Origin: Acridotheres tristis
Taxonomy: Eukaryota > Chordata > Aves > Passeriformes > Sturnidae
Direction: 5' to 3'
NCBI GenBank assembly: GCA_037013685.1
Contig: CM072905.1
Location: 7,823,491 to 7,887,490, forward strand
Length of the DNA stretch: 64,000 nt
This document shows positions 1 through 12,112 of the stretch, in pieces. The position numbers and the translations under genes are program-made. The notes below the pieces were generated by a model, which was given only the letters and a program-made list of their open reading frames with translations, had not been told where the DNA came from and did no database searches. How positions within the stretch are numbered: position 1 is the stretch's first letter; each line of letters begins with the position of its first letter.

Positions 1-1648
1 AGGGAATTTCCACTTGGTCTGCCACATTCCCAAGCCAAGTCCAACATCAGTGTGCTGTGAAATTCCATAGGCTTGTGCTGCTTGCTGGGCTGTGTGTGTT
101 CCCTGTGCTTGTAGGATGTGCTGCTCAGCTCGAGGTGGCCGTGTTGGCTCCTTGGCCAGGTACAGGAATTCTTCTCTGCTAAATTCTGCCTCCAAGTGTG
201 TTGTTGAGAATGAAAACCTGAGCAGAACTAGACCCAGCAGTGCCTCTGTTCCAGCACTCAGTGCCTGAGGGAGCACCCAGAGGAGAGCTGGGTGTCTGGG
301 TGAGTAGGTGATGCTGTGGCTGGGGCTGTGGAGGAGCACAGGCTCATCTCCTGCTGCTGGTACCGTGTGGCTCTGCAGACTTTTTGGGGTTGGATCCATC
401 TGGGAGGGGAGCAGCTCCACAGGCAGGTGGGATGTGCAGTTCTGTGGGGTCAGGAGGGCCCGAGGTCTCTGTGTGCTGCCAAGGACATCCAGTCAGAGCC
501 CTGGGTATGGGAAGAGCTAGCTGGCCTCTCCAGGGACCTTCTTGGAGGAATCCTATGGGAAAATGCCCTAGAGGAAAGAGGGGTCCTAGAGAGCTGGGTA
601 ATATCCAAAGACCACTTCTTCCATCATCCCTATGGGCAAGGAATGCAGCAAAAGGGGTGGGAGAGGGAGAGCTGCAGGGATGGACATGGAACTCTGTCAG
701 GAGAAACAGGGAGGTGGAAGAAAAGGCAGGTCCCCCAGGATGAATAGAGGGATGGTGTCTGAGTGTGCTCATCCATGGCCAGGAGTGCTGATGGGAGGGA
801 GGTCAGAGACTCTGAACCCTGGTGCCAGACGCTGGTACAGAGCCAGCTGTGGAGCAGCAGCCAGGATCACACCCCAGCCAAACAAATCCTTCATCAGCTG
901 AGCGTGAAATGGATATTTATGTGTATAATGAGGAAGGAGGCAGAGGTGTTTGCACGGGCACCTGTATTATACCTCAGCTGCAGCCAGGCCAAATCCCGAG
1001 CACTGGGATCTGGTCAGACCCCGGGGAAGGGGAGCAGGTCCCGTGTGGGCAGGGGAGATGGGGAGATGCCCAGGCTGTGGGGAACAAGCTGAGGACAGCT
1101 GCCAAGGTGGGGCAGGTTGGTGAGCAATGGGGAAACCTCTTTGTCCTCCAAAGCACAGCCCAGAGAGGCCCTGACTGTGCCTGTGGTGTGTCCCCTCACA
1201 CTAAGCCTGGCCCTGCTCCAGGGCTGCCTTCTGCTCTCCCCTGCTCTGCTCCTGGTGTGTGCTGAGGCTGGAAAAACTTTGAGCTCTGTGCCTGGCTGGA
1301 CCTTGAGCTGGGGCAGCAATCAGCTCACACTGTCTGTGTTATGTAAGAGTTTGAACTTTGCCTTGTTGGAAGTGGAACTGTCTGGCCTGCTCTGATCTCT
1401 GCAGGAATTGTGAGTGTGGAGACTGGGGGCTGTGGCCACTTTTGCTGGGTAAACAGCCAGAGAACTGCCTGTTTGGCACCTTCCCTCTCCCCTCACCACC
1501 CTCTGAAGATGTTCTGGCAGCTCTCTTGGAGTGTGACATGTGGGAATAGTGCAGCCCAGACCCTTCCTTCTGCTTGGCATCACTCAACCTTGGTGAAGGC
1601 TCACCTCTGCTAAAAGGCTGCTTTTAGCTGTTCCCTCAAGAGCTGTTT
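1..1648. other. Intergenic, no gene recognised
   Basis: Moderately GC-rich unique-looking DNA rich in CAG/CTG words. Several open frames overlap on both strands, none with a recognisable domain or a supporting splice pattern. I see no clear repeat family here. Confidence 0.5.
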
Positions 1649-1861
1649 TTAGGTCTGGCTGTAGCACTGCTCATCCTTCAGCAGCAGCTCAAGTCCTTTG
1701 GGCACAGACTGCAGGAAGGACATGTCTGCTGTCTCACTGCGCTGACCCTGGGGAAGGATGAGGCTGGGCTGGCAACTCTCAGCTCCCACCAGAGCCAGGA
1801 TTGTATGGCAGGAGTTGATGCCAATCACTGTGCTGTGGTGATGAACGGAGGGAGCAATCAA
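1649..1861 (-). CDS. Possible unrecognised terminal exon or gene fragment (hypothetical)
   Basis: The minus strand is open for about 70 codons and ends in TAA at 1651-1649. Its codons look used rather than random, with frequent CTG, CAG, GAG, AAG and TCC. An acceptor-like TTGTTTTGTCAAG lies just 5' on that strand, at about 1871-1883, so it could be a last exon. The peptide ends with GLELLLKDEQCYSQT, which I do not recognise. No AATAAA is visible on the minus strand within the remaining 1.6 kb. It may be a pseudogene fragment or a chance open frame. Confidence 0.2.
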   Translation of the reverse strand: MIAPSVHHHSTVIGINSCHTILALVGAESCQPSLILPQGQRSETADMSFLQSVPKGLELLLKDEQCYSQT

Positions 1862-4560
1862 AGACAGCTTGACAAAACAATTTATTTTTAAGCCATAGAT
1901 AAGAAATCTGCCATGGCTCCAAGTTGGACCTTGCAGTCAGAGGTGGGCAGGCTTAATTTGACATCTATTCCTTAAATATTTTAAAAGCTGCCTGGAATAA
2001 ACTGAATGCTTCCGAGTAGTGACCTAAATTCCACTTGCTGTAAATTTCATTAGAAAGTGGATTTGTGTGCCTGCCAGGCTGCTTTGCAGCTTCATTGATC
2101 TGCCCAAACCATGTGCTGTGCAAGTGCCTTCCTCAGCAGATTTTTAAAGAGCTCACTGCTGTGTGCTGCCAGCCCAGAATGTGACTCGTTTTCTTTCTTT
2201 TCCCTCCTCTTCCTCTTTTTTCTTTTTTTTTTTGTTTCCTGGTGCAAATGCATCATTTGTTTACTAATCACGTTGCATCATTAGTTGCACGGAGTCATCC
2301 CACCGGCTGTGTGGGCACGGATGGAGCAGCTGGGAAGGAAAATGTCACTCTCTTCAGCTTGCTTGATGTGCTCTGCTCCCAAATCCCCATCCCACGCCAC
2401 CAAGGCCAAAGACTTTCGCAACCCTGGGAGCTGCCAGCAGCTCTCTGCTCTCCAGCACTGTCACCTGCAGTTCTTACACCCCCTGGAAAAAGCCTCCTCC
2501 CCTCCTGCTGTCCCCAAAATGCTGTCTATCCCTGTGCAGCCACGGCTTTGGATCTTGTGGGGAAGTGTGATGGTAGCACAGATGGCACAGACTGAGCCTT
2601 ACTGGGGAAAAGAGCCTGGGGAGGTGTGGGACTGCCACACCTGTGGATGCAGGAGCAACATGTGTGTCCCCAGGCCTGAGCAGGGTCACACAGGTGATGC
2701 TGAATTCCCTTCCTGTGGCAGTGTTTGCAGCACTCCTGCCAGGGGTAAAGGGAGTGGAGAGGGGCCCTGTGCAGCACCACAGGGACACAGGGCTGGTGCA
2801 GAACCACAGCTGTCTCTGTTCCATGTTTGGTTTCTCTCCTGCAATGGGGGGTTCTGACACGGAGCAATTGCCTGGTTGGGCTGAATTACTGAGTGAGGGG
2901 AAGGTGATGTGTCCCTGGAGCCCTGAGGTTGGATACCCAGCCCTGCCTGCCCCATGAGAACCCTATTCTGGGGCAGTCCCTCTGCCCCTGGCACTTCTGT
3001 TCCTGTGGGGACCCCCAGCCTGGGGAAAGGCTCTATGGCAGTATGAAACCCAAGTTTTGGAAGCCCCATGGCCTTTGCTGTGGGGTTGGGCAGCCTGGCA
3101 CTGTGTGTAGAGCAGGCAGACTGTGCTGGAAATAAATGCCTAACCCACAGCCCCATCCAGCAGGAATGAAGTGCTGGCACCTGGCAGGAGCTCTGACAGC
3201 TCTTCCCAGTTCACAGCACAAGGCAGAGCTGACTTTTGAAGAAGAGCCTTCCTGCCTGAGGACAGTCCCAGCACTGCCAGGCTGGCATGGAAAACAGCCT
3301 TGGCAGCAAGCCCGGGGGTGGGTTTGGGCCAGGAGGGCACACTCGTGTTGAAGGGATGTCTAAGGGGATTGCTTATCACAGAAATGGTCTCCAAAGGGTG
3401 AGATTACAAAACATTCCCTCGCTTGTCCCCACATACAGAGCCTGTGCAGCTGGGAATATGGGAGGGACTGGAAATACCCCAGACCCACCCAGAGGGGTGT
3501 CTAGTGTCAAGGATGGAGGTTGGAGAGAAATATCCCCCTCTTCTAACCACTGTCTATGACTGAACATTGTGAAGACACATCTGGAGGGGGTTTGGTTCTT
3601 CTCTTGCTGTTTTGGGTGGTGTCTTGGGGCTGTGGAACATGGGACTGTCCTGCCTCCTGACGAGGAAAGGGCTTTCTTGGGCTGAGTTTTGGCTTCCAAG
3701 CAGCAGCAGCCTTCCCACTGCCTTCCCTTCCCCTTTGGCTACCAGCACAGGGGATGCTGAGTGCCAGGATCCTGGCTGTCCTCTGCTCTGGGAGAGGTGA
3801 TGCTTCACCTCTGCTGCACAACTGTGTTTTACTTTCAGAAGTTAAACCTGAGCTTGGGCCCCACAGCTTGGGCCAGCAATGTGGGCTGGCCTGAGGAGAG
3901 GGCCTTGCTGACTTTCAGCATCCAGACTAGGGCTAAATTAATTTCTCATAAATCTGAAATGCTCTGCCAGTTTCCCAGCTTCTCAGCATCTCTGCTGGAG
4001 TTGCCTGTCATTTGTTTCCCTGAGGTCTAAGATGTACAATAGGTTTTGCAGAGGTGATGACCCAATCCCATCCCCTCATGCTGTCAGCACCCAGAGCCTT
4101 TCCTCATTCCAGCTCTTGATGAGGGGTTTCTCTTGTGGCCCCAGGTGGCTTCAGCTGTCCCCAAGCCTCATCTGTCCCCAGCTGCAGAAAAGGCAGGGAG
4201 GAAGGAGAGTTGAAGGCAAGAAGTCTCTTGGCTCTGTCCTGCTTTGCTTTGGGGCAGTGTGGGTGTTTCAGCCCCTTTGAGGGGAGGCTCTGCAGGCTCA
4301 CCCATCTGGCACCAGGACTGTGCCAGCCTGGCCACGACTGGGTGCTGGGATGGCACCCAGAGCTTCCCTGTGTCATTCCCCTGTTCAGTGCAGTGAGGCT
4401 GGAGCAAGTGCAGCTGCACTTGTGAGTGCTGAGCAAAGGGCTGGTCAGGGGGGAGCTGCCAGGGACAGTTGGATTTAAGTGTTGAGAGTGTCACCAAAGC
4501 AGCAGTTTCTCTCTGCAAACCATGGGGGCTAATGTGAAAAACGAATTTTGTGTCTATCTC
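1862..4560. other. Intergenic, low-complexity tract only
   Basis: No gene is recognised. A pyrimidine-rich tract (CTTT/CCT/T run) spans about 2191-2240. The open frames at 2285-2957 and nearby overlap in several frames and lack any family signature. Confidence 0.5.
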
Positions 4561-4990
4561 TTTCCTTGTGCTTTCTCATCTCCGCCAACGGAGCTGAAGA
4601 TGGGAGAGGATTTTTTCCCTATATTTAGCTTTGGAGAAATTGCTATAACTAATCGGCTTTAGGATTCTGAATTCTCTCTTTTATTTTATCTTTTCCTGTC
4701 ACTAAGACCTTGTCATGTGGCTGTGGACTGCAGCTTGCTGGCTCTCTGTTTGCTGGGCTTTCATGGAGTCAATTAATAACCCGTAAAAATAACATCTCCA
4801 GCTGTTCCACTTGCAGCTGCCAGGCTGGAGTCTAATTATGGGGCCTTGGATCCCAAATCCTGCTTTGCATGTAAAAGTGCCAGTGAATAGGAAGCGGCAG
4901 AGGAGATGGCAATGCAAAAAAGGAATGTGGTTTGGGGTCTATTTTTAGCCTTTTCAAGCCAAATGTAAAAAGACCCTTAGGCTGCTTGTG
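4560..4990. promoter_or_regulatory. Candidate enhancer with muscle-type motif cluster
   Basis: An AT-rich, unique-looking block contains two perfect MEF2 consensus sites (CTATATTTAG 4619-4628; CTATTTTTAG 4939-4948), two CAGCTG E-boxes (4799-4804, 4814-4819), a TAATTA homeodomain site (4833-4838) and a TEAD/MCAT-type GGAATG (4922-4927). The combination is typical of muscle enhancers. Function is inferred only from motifs. Confidence 0.35.
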
Positions 4991-6149
4991 TCCTGCTAAA
5001 TGTGATCACATGCACAATATTGTTCCCATGGCAAAGCGCAGCAGCCAGGGTGGGTTGGGGGTTATTTTTGGCAATTAACTTGTCTGCATTGCAAACCTCC
5101 TTCTGGGTTAGTTTGCACAGTGCCGTGTTGTGGCTCATGTCCATGTGCCAATTGGGTTTTTTTGCAATCGGCTCCAGTTCTCTCTGTGCTCCTGAACGTG
5201 CCAGTGCAGTGGTGGGGTGGCACACAGCTGCTCCCCCAGGGCATCTCACAGAGTGATTGGTGGTAAAGGGGTGCTCAGCCTCCCTCAGAAAGTCCTTTCC
5301 TGCTGACTGTGACACAAAATTCATTTAGCTGGGGCTCTGGTGGATAAGTGAGGGTCTCCCTCTCATATCATCCTGTCTATTGTGCACCCTCACCTGCTTT
5401 CCAAGCTGGTTGTCATCTCTGGGTGAACTACTGGGCAGATTTATCCTCTGCTTCTCTGGAGCCTCTGCTGGGCTGGTTCTGCCTCAACCCCGACCACTGC
5501 CATGTTCACCTGCCTCTTGCCTCCTCCTGGTTGCTCCAGAACACTCTCTTTTCTTGCTCCCCACAGAAGTGGTGCAGCAAAGGCCCACAAGGGCCCAGGT
5601 GCATGGGGGGTGTTGGGGATGGGGCACAAGGAAAGCATTGGGCTCATTTCCAGTCTCTGTCCAAGGAGCTGTCTGGGACCATTTCAGTCCTTTCCATCAC
5701 TAGGCTCTTGTTTAATTCAGACTCAGTCTGACTGTGACCAAAAGCAAATCAAACAGCTATTCATTAGATAACTTACTTAGTGGTCACACATTAGTCTGTA
5801 GCCACCAGCTTGAAGCCATGACTGCAAATAGGCTTTGTGGGCAGGAGACCATCCCCTTTGTCAAAACAAGTTATTTGGAGACTGATCTGAAACCTGCCCC
5901 CAGAAACATCTCTGACACCTCTCATTTGCACAGAGATTGCAGAGCCACCCCTGTGACAATGCCACCTCTTCCTTGTCTCCTCGGGCTCCCCGTGACAATC
6001 ACCAGAGCCAGGAGGTGTTAAACATCTTCTCTCTCAGCCCTTGGGGGATGGAGCCCCACTCTCAGAGGCCATCCCTTCAGTGGAGCTCTGTTACGAGTTC
6101 TCTTAACCAGGACAGAGGATGCTATCAATCCATCCAGCCTTGCCTGGCA
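4991..6149. other. Intergenic, nothing recognised
   Basis: No gene, repeat family or RNA is recognised in this stretch. Confidence 0.5.
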
Positions 6150-6740
6150 AAGGGATTGCAGACGTGGCTTTCCATCACGCGCTACATTAGCCAAATTAAT
6201 TCCAGGACAGCCAGCCAGCGGTGCTGGAGGCCGAGACAGATTAATGCTGCAGCCGTGTCAGGATCAGCAGAGCTGCTGCCTGCACTGTGCCAGCTCCCAG
6301 GCTGCAGGCAGCCTCTGCTCAGCCGTGCCCTCCGCCTCACACCTCTCCGGAGCGCTGAACTCTGCAACCACTGACACAGACAATTCAATTGGAAGGAACA
6401 TCTGTCTCGGAATTGTGCTCCCATTCAGGCTGCCGCCGCCGCGACGCGCTGACATTTTTTATGTGTCTTGCCTGCTTTCTTTAATCTCCTAAACACAGGC
6501 ACGCCTGTGGAGCACAGGAAGGTTCCTCTCCCGTGAGATGGAGAAAGGAATTAGCCAGCAGCTCGAGCGTGTAGAGCAAATAATGAGATTGCCTTGGATA
6601 CAGGACCGGAATTCATGCAAAGCATGATGCTAATCGGAGACGATAAGCGGCATTTCTGGGGTCTGCACACAGCGTCACGAAACTTGTGTTTCTCGAGTTC
6701 TGAGACACGCATGGACGAAGGCTGTCACCACAGGCCTGAT
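6150..6740. promoter_or_regulatory. Candidate conserved non-coding element
   Basis: The block keeps isolated CpGs outside any island and is dense in transcription-factor-like words: octamer-like ATGCAAAG (6615-6622) followed by ATGCTAAT (6627-6634), GATAAG (6642-6647), several TTAAT/AATTAAT words and CAATTCAATTG. No long open frame has coding character. Conservation cannot be tested from one sequence. Confidence 0.3.
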
Positions 6741-9700
6741 CCACAGACTGCAAGTTAAAAAATAAACCCTAAAATAGCGATACTGGTAGTTATTTTGGTG
6801 TGCAAGTGCCTCATAATGCTTCATTTTCCTCCAGGCACAGGAATAAGCTGTGTAGACACAGGCACTGTGATGCAGGAGGAGCAGCAGCCACAAAGGCAAC
6901 TTGTCCTGACAGAACCCCACTGAAAGGTGCTGTGTTTGCCCACACGATGCAGACCCAGCTCTAGTGGAGTCAGTGTGTCCTTTAAAAGGAGATGGATTTG
7001 TGCAATACTTTTAAGAGTAAGTAATTGTTTCTTATTACTCCTCTTGTATGAAAAAAGAAAAATAATGATCAACATGTTAGAGGCAAATAGGGACAAAGTC
7101 TCTACCCAGTGAGTGATCCAGCAGCTTGATTCAGTACTTGCTGAAGCAGCTGAGAGTATTTGTACTGTCAGATTCATTAAAAGGAGGGGTGGTAAACAGC
7201 CTTTGTTTTTACTTTTATGGGAAATTCACTCATCATTTCTGCTGAGCCTTTGGCTGAGACTCCTATTTTTCTAAGAAATGAGTGATCAGATCCTGGCAGC
7301 GCTTTCAGTCATTTAAAGAGACAACTGGAAACAGGCTGTCCCCTGGGAGGCAGGTACCAGGGAAGTGGCACATGGACACAAGGGCTGTTTGCAAAGGCAA
7401 GTAGAAAAGCCCAGTGACCCCTTCCTCACTCACAACTCCAACTGTCTAACATTATGAGCTTGACATCTTCAGCATCAATAAAACACCTCAGCAAATTAGT
7501 TATTATCCAAGTGTTTTTCCCTTTATTTCCTTTACTTTTGTTTCCTTTACTGGGAAAAAGGTCATGGGGTGAGTTCTCTTTAGCCTGTGCCATCTCCTGA
7601 TGTCTGAGGGATAAGATAACCCAGTGGGAGCCCAGAGGGTGTCCCCTGCTCCTCACAGCCCTGTGAAAAAACAGTGCTATCAGGCTTTTCGGTGTTACAA
7701 ACATCCAACACAGGTACTGGAATAAATGTTGGATCTGATTCTCTATCCAGAATATCCACTCCACCAGCTCCTCACATTTAATTATCTCTGTATGAGCAGC
7801 CCCCCCTGCACCACCTGCTCGCTTTTGTTTTAGCATCGCTCGGCTCCTGAGCAGCGACACGGAACTCGAGGCAGGGAGCCTTGGATGGGTACAGGCTTTG
7901 CAGGAGGAGCATGGGAATGAGGGCTGGGACACGTGCCACATGCTCATCCCACTCATCTATTTTATGAATCAGGACTTGGTCCTATTTGCTAATGTTTGTC
8001 TGTGTAACCTTTGCTGTCAATGGGGCCGGTGCTCTGATGTCAGCTGCTGGACTCTGAGCACTGGCAGCTGGTGTCCCTGGCCAGCTCCCAGCCTACAATT
8101 CAATTTTCCTACCATTCACTTGAGAAGACAGGAAAAAACATGTTTCTGCCTGTTTGTGGCATCAAGACATAAAGGGCTCCAGTCTGCAAGGTCATTTGAG
8201 GCTTTTCTACGGGAAAGTTCAGATAAATCAAATAGTGGTGCAAAGTTAATACACCTTCACTTATGGTGCAATAAACTACAGTAAACTAAGGCTGGTGTAA
8301 TCCTGAATAAAAATCCCATCATGGAGTTTAACATCTCCTAGGCATTGTACATTAACAACCCCTCACACAGGCCAGTCTGGAGATATTTTACCCTCATCCC
8401 AATCTTGTGAATAGTGGAAAACTACTGCAGAGCTAAAAGGCATTTATTCCTGTAAATGAACAGGGAACCGCCCAGGAAGTGAGGAGCTCTGGTCTCCTTT
8501 CTCATACTGACTCACTTTGTGACTTTTCCTGTGGCATTTTGGGAGCCTCAGTATTTATATTGCCTGTTGGGATTATTAGTTTATTATTATTAGATTATTA
8601 TTAGATTATTATTAGATTATCTTCCCTGCCGTTATGAAGGGCTTTAAGATCTCCAGAGATACATGGAGAAATTTTTCCTCCACTGTTCCCCCAGTACAGG
8701 CTGTCCAGGGAGCTGTAAATATGTACAACTGTAATGGATGGGCATGCTCAGGTCTGTGTCTGGAGGGCTGAACCTGGGGGTCACAGTTACTGTTAAAAGA
8801 AGAGGGGTGAAGGAGTTCACTCATCCTCACACCCAGCTTTTACCAGTTTGTCTCTCCCTAGACTGACAAAAGAAAGCAAAAATGGTGACACCTAGTGAAA
8901 TACCTGTGATGCATTAAATAAAAACTCTGTGAAAACCAGAATCAATGTCCCCAGGGCACAACTCTGTTCCATTAACTGTTTGTCACTCATCATGCTTGTT
9001 ATTATTTCCATCATGCTGGCAGTGTTATCATTTGGGACCATTTCCATGGCTTTAAAGTTTTAGGAAGCAGGTATTTATTTCAATGCAGCCAGTAGGACAT
9101 AAAAAATTCCACTGACTCAGACAGGACTGATTTGTTATGGAACAGCTCTTGAAGCATTTTAATGTGTCTGAACCCAAACTCTCATCCCTTTTCCACATAT
9201 TTTAATTAATGTATGGCTTAGCAGCAAGACCTTGAGTGAACACGTTCTCTCTTGTTGTGAACTGCTGATAATCTCCTCTCTTTAGTACAAGAGCTCTGAA
9301 GATGAGACTTGATGGACAGTAAGAAGTCGGGATCACTTCACTTTTCTTCACTGCCTGGGATGCAAACAAAAGAAATCAAAGCAAGCTCCTGCCTGTTGAA
9401 ATTCCAGGAGCTTGAGCTGCATTCCAGCACGGCTGAGGGGTGTTTTGAATCTTTTCTCGTATGCATCAGCACTGCATTACTCCCAAGCAACTGCACTTTC
9501 AGTTAGTTATTATTAATAGTAATGGATTGACTACCAGTAGTTCTCATTAATTTCCATGGCAATATTGCCTGAATCAAGATAACAGTTTCTTTGAGTTGTG
9601 TAACTAAAGTTCATAACGTGAAGGAATGCAATCCAGGGAAAGTGCTCAGATGGAGAGAAGTGACCGACCTTGCATAACCTCCCTAAGGCCAAACTTCCCT

Positions 9701-11130
9701 TCATATCCAGCACGCTATATTCCTAATTTTCAAAAAATGTGGAACAGTTTGCACTTTCAGCCTATGTCCTCTGGGCTTCAGTCTCCAGCATGCCTCACAG
9801 CTTTCCTGAAACATTTCACCCACACATTTATACATTACATTTCTCCTAATGATGGATGGCTGGAGCTTCCATAAGAGAATATGTAACAGGAAAACAAACA
9901 ACAGCAGAAAAATTTAAACCCACATTACTCTCCTCTTCTTTATCTTGCTAAGATTGTTTTTTCTGCAGAAAACAGCTGAGACTACGGCTGATTTAGACAT
10001 TAAATTATGGATTTTCTACTTTATCAATAAACTCCAAATAAAGCTTTTTTTGGTCACCTGGCCAGTTGGTGAAGTAGAATAGAGGCAGTCAGTAAGAATT
10101 AAAACATTTCCCAGAATGTACAGAGGGAAATGTTATGAACAAAGAGGAATCTGAGTGGGCGTAAATTCCTCGCCCTGCTATGCTGGTAGGATTATATCTC
10201 AGGCTTTCAGAGCAGGAAAAGGACGTTGCAGGCATAATGGCATGGGATATCAATCAGATAACTAAATCTAATTACAGTTAACTGGTTAACTCCAGCAACA
10301 TGAAGGCAACTGGCCAAGTGCCACAACAGAAAGGAGATTCAGAGGAACAATTTCTCAACACATTAAACAACTTCTTGTAAGGACTAGTTCAGATCAGACA
10401 AGAGGTTATGCTTGACTAACTTTAAAAGACACGAGGTTTGTATAAGAAAGAATGGTATCTTTAATCCCTCATTAGTGGTAACCCCAAATTCAGCTTTCCT
10501 AGGGAAAGAATTGCATCAAAATGTCAGGACATGACTCTGAATTTTAGTAGATTTATATTCTGAGGGAGAGAGCCATTAATAAAATATATTGTGGGTAAAC
10601 AAAATGTCTCAATAGTGCTGCTGAAGGCAGCAGAGACACGGGTTCCTAACTTTCAAATCCTTATTTTAACACAGTTTGTGATACTCTGTGACTGTAAAAA
10701 CCACAATTGTACTTCTTGCTTTTAGTGCATCACAGTTAAATCACACAAGGTGTGAGACAGAGCTCTTTGAGGCATCCCAGACTGCAAATACCCCGAGCTG
10801 GGTGAACGCTGGCTGATTACAGAGACAGAGAAGAGGCAGAAAGATGCTCCAGCAGTGACTGAGGTGGCTCCCTGAGCTCCCACAGCACCATGACCCTGAG
10901 CACTGTGCTGTGCCATTGCCCGAAGCTGAGTTTGCCCTGACGGTGCCTGAAACCCACCCGGGGACCCCCAGAGCCGTGTGCTGAGGGAGCCACGAGGAGT
11001 GTGGGACCATGAGATGCTCAGGGGGCTGAGGGGATGGGAGGTACCTGCAGAAGGTGCCATGTCCTGCTGTCCATGCCCTCCTGCACCCAGGGTGTGTGTA
11101 CATGACTCTGTCTGTGTTTGAGGGGGACTC
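6741..11130. other. Intergenic, mostly AT-rich, no gene recognised
   Basis: No gene is seen. The only clear structure is the short 11-bp tandem repeat near 8571-8621. Open frames such as 7426-7956 (minus) and 10722-11193 (minus) have no recognisable motif. Confidence 0.5.
8571..8621 (+). repeat. 11-bp tandem repeat (GATTATTATTA)
   Basis: The unit GATTATTATTA starts at 8593, 8604 and 8615, with a degenerate ATTATTAGTTT lead-in from 8571. Confidence 0.85.
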
Positions 11131-11332
11131 TGCCCCTCTGCTCCACTCAGGTGAGACCTCACCTGGAATACCCTGGGGTTCTGTACAGGACACGGACCTG
11201 TCAGAGCAAGTACAGAGGAGGAACCAAGATGATTGAAGGGTTGGAGCAGTTCTGATATGAGGAAAGGCTGGAGAATTGGGATTGTTCAGCCTGGAGAAGA
11301 CTTTGGGGTGACCTAATTGCAGCTTTTCAATA
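11131..11332 (+). mobile_element. CR1 LINE, plus orientation, 5' part of interrupted copy
   Basis: Contains CR1 3'-region landmarks in order: GTGAGACCTCACCTGGAATA, AGAGGAGGAACCAAGATGAT, GAGGAAAGGCTGGAGAATTG and TTCAGCCTGGAGAAGA. The copy stops within CTTTTCAATA, where CR1 would continue TCTGAAGGGAGCC. The continuation is found at 11581. Confidence 0.85.
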
Positions 11333-11580
11333 CAGAATCACAGAATCTGCTGAGCTGAAAGGCACCCCCCAGGGTCATCGAGTCCAACTCCTGGCCCTGT
11401 ACAGGACAGCCCAAGAATTCCATCACGTGAGAGCATTGTCCAAATGTTCCTTGGTCTCAGACAGCCTCAGTGCTGTGATCACCTCTCTGAGGACTCTGTT
11501 CCAGTGCTCAGCCACCCTCTGGGTGAAAAACTTCTCATATCCAACCTAAACCTCCCCTGACTCAGCTTCACGCTGCTCCT
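11333..11580 (-). mobile_element. CR1 LINE 3' end, inverted, inserted into another CR1
   Basis: Reads as a CR1 3' end on the minus strand: CAGAATCACAGAATC at the left edge, then CGAGTCCAACTCCTGGCCCT, CTGTTCCAGTGCTCAGCCAC and GTGAAAAACTTCTCATATCC. It splits a plus-oriented CR1 at its ATA/CTGAAGGG point, which dates it as younger than the host copy. Confidence 0.85.
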
Positions 11581-11838
11581 GAAGGGAGCCTACAAGAAAG
11601 GTGGGAGGGAGAGTATTTACCAGGGCATGTAGCGACAGGACAAGGGGGGATGGCTTCACACTGACACAGAGGAGGTTAAGATTTGTTTAGTCATCATTCC
11701 TGGAAGTGTTTTCGAAAAAAGACTAGATGTGGCACTTAGTGCCATGGTCTAATTGGCAAGGTGGTGTCAGGTAATAGGTTGGACTCGGTGACCTCAAAGG
11801 TCTTTTCTATCCTAACTGATCCTGTCATTCTGTGATTA
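11581..11838 (+). mobile_element. CR1 LINE, plus orientation, 3' part of interrupted copy
   Basis: Resumes with GAAGGGAGCCTACAAGAAAG and GCATGTAGCGACAGGACAAG. It has an internal deletion after AGATTTG, then the 3' end GGTTGGACTCGGTGACCTCA followed by the terminal ATTCTGTGATT. Confidence 0.85.
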
Positions 11839-11844
11839 TAGATT

Positions 11845-12021
11845 TGGAAGAAATGCTTTGTGAGGGTGGTGAGGAGCAGCTGCGGCTCTGGAAGTATCCA
11901 AGACCAAGCTGCACAGTGCACGAAGCAATCCGGTCTAGTGTACGCTGTCCGTGCCCACGGCAGGAGGGTGGGGGTGACACTGGATGAAACCTTTAGGATT
12001 CTCTCCCACCCCAGCCATTCC
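11845..12021 (+). mobile_element. CR1 LINE 3' end abutting the SEC14L1 CpG island
   Basis: A diverged CR1 tail: GAAATGCTTTGTGAGGGTGG, then a degraded middle, GCAATCCGGTCTAGTG, CCACGGCAGGAGGGTGGGGG and a last CAGCCATTC. It keeps several CpGs near the island. Confidence 0.7.
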
Positions 12022-12077
12022 ACCACGGCACCGCCGCCTCTCCCCTCACGGCCGCCGCGCTCCCCGCACCGCCCACA

Positions 12078-12087
12078 GCGCATGCGC
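12078..12087 (+). promoter_or_regulatory. NRF1-type palindrome, upstream copy
   Basis: The sequence GCGCATGCGC is the palindromic core of the NRF1 site and lies about 155 bp before the exon 1 donor, directly followed by a CCCCGCCC Sp1-type box. Such sites are typical of CpG-island promoters of broadly expressed genes. Binding is inferred from the motif alone. Confidence 0.6.
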
Positions 12088-12112
12088 CCCGCCCTTCCCC
12101 GGCGCCCGCAGC

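Noticed and set aside
1..12000. Searched for a scaRNA or its host gene, which in mammals lies upstream of SEC14L1
   Set aside because: I could not recognise H/ACA or C/D boxes in a convincing fold, and I do not recall the RNA well enough to match it. A covariance-model search would decide.
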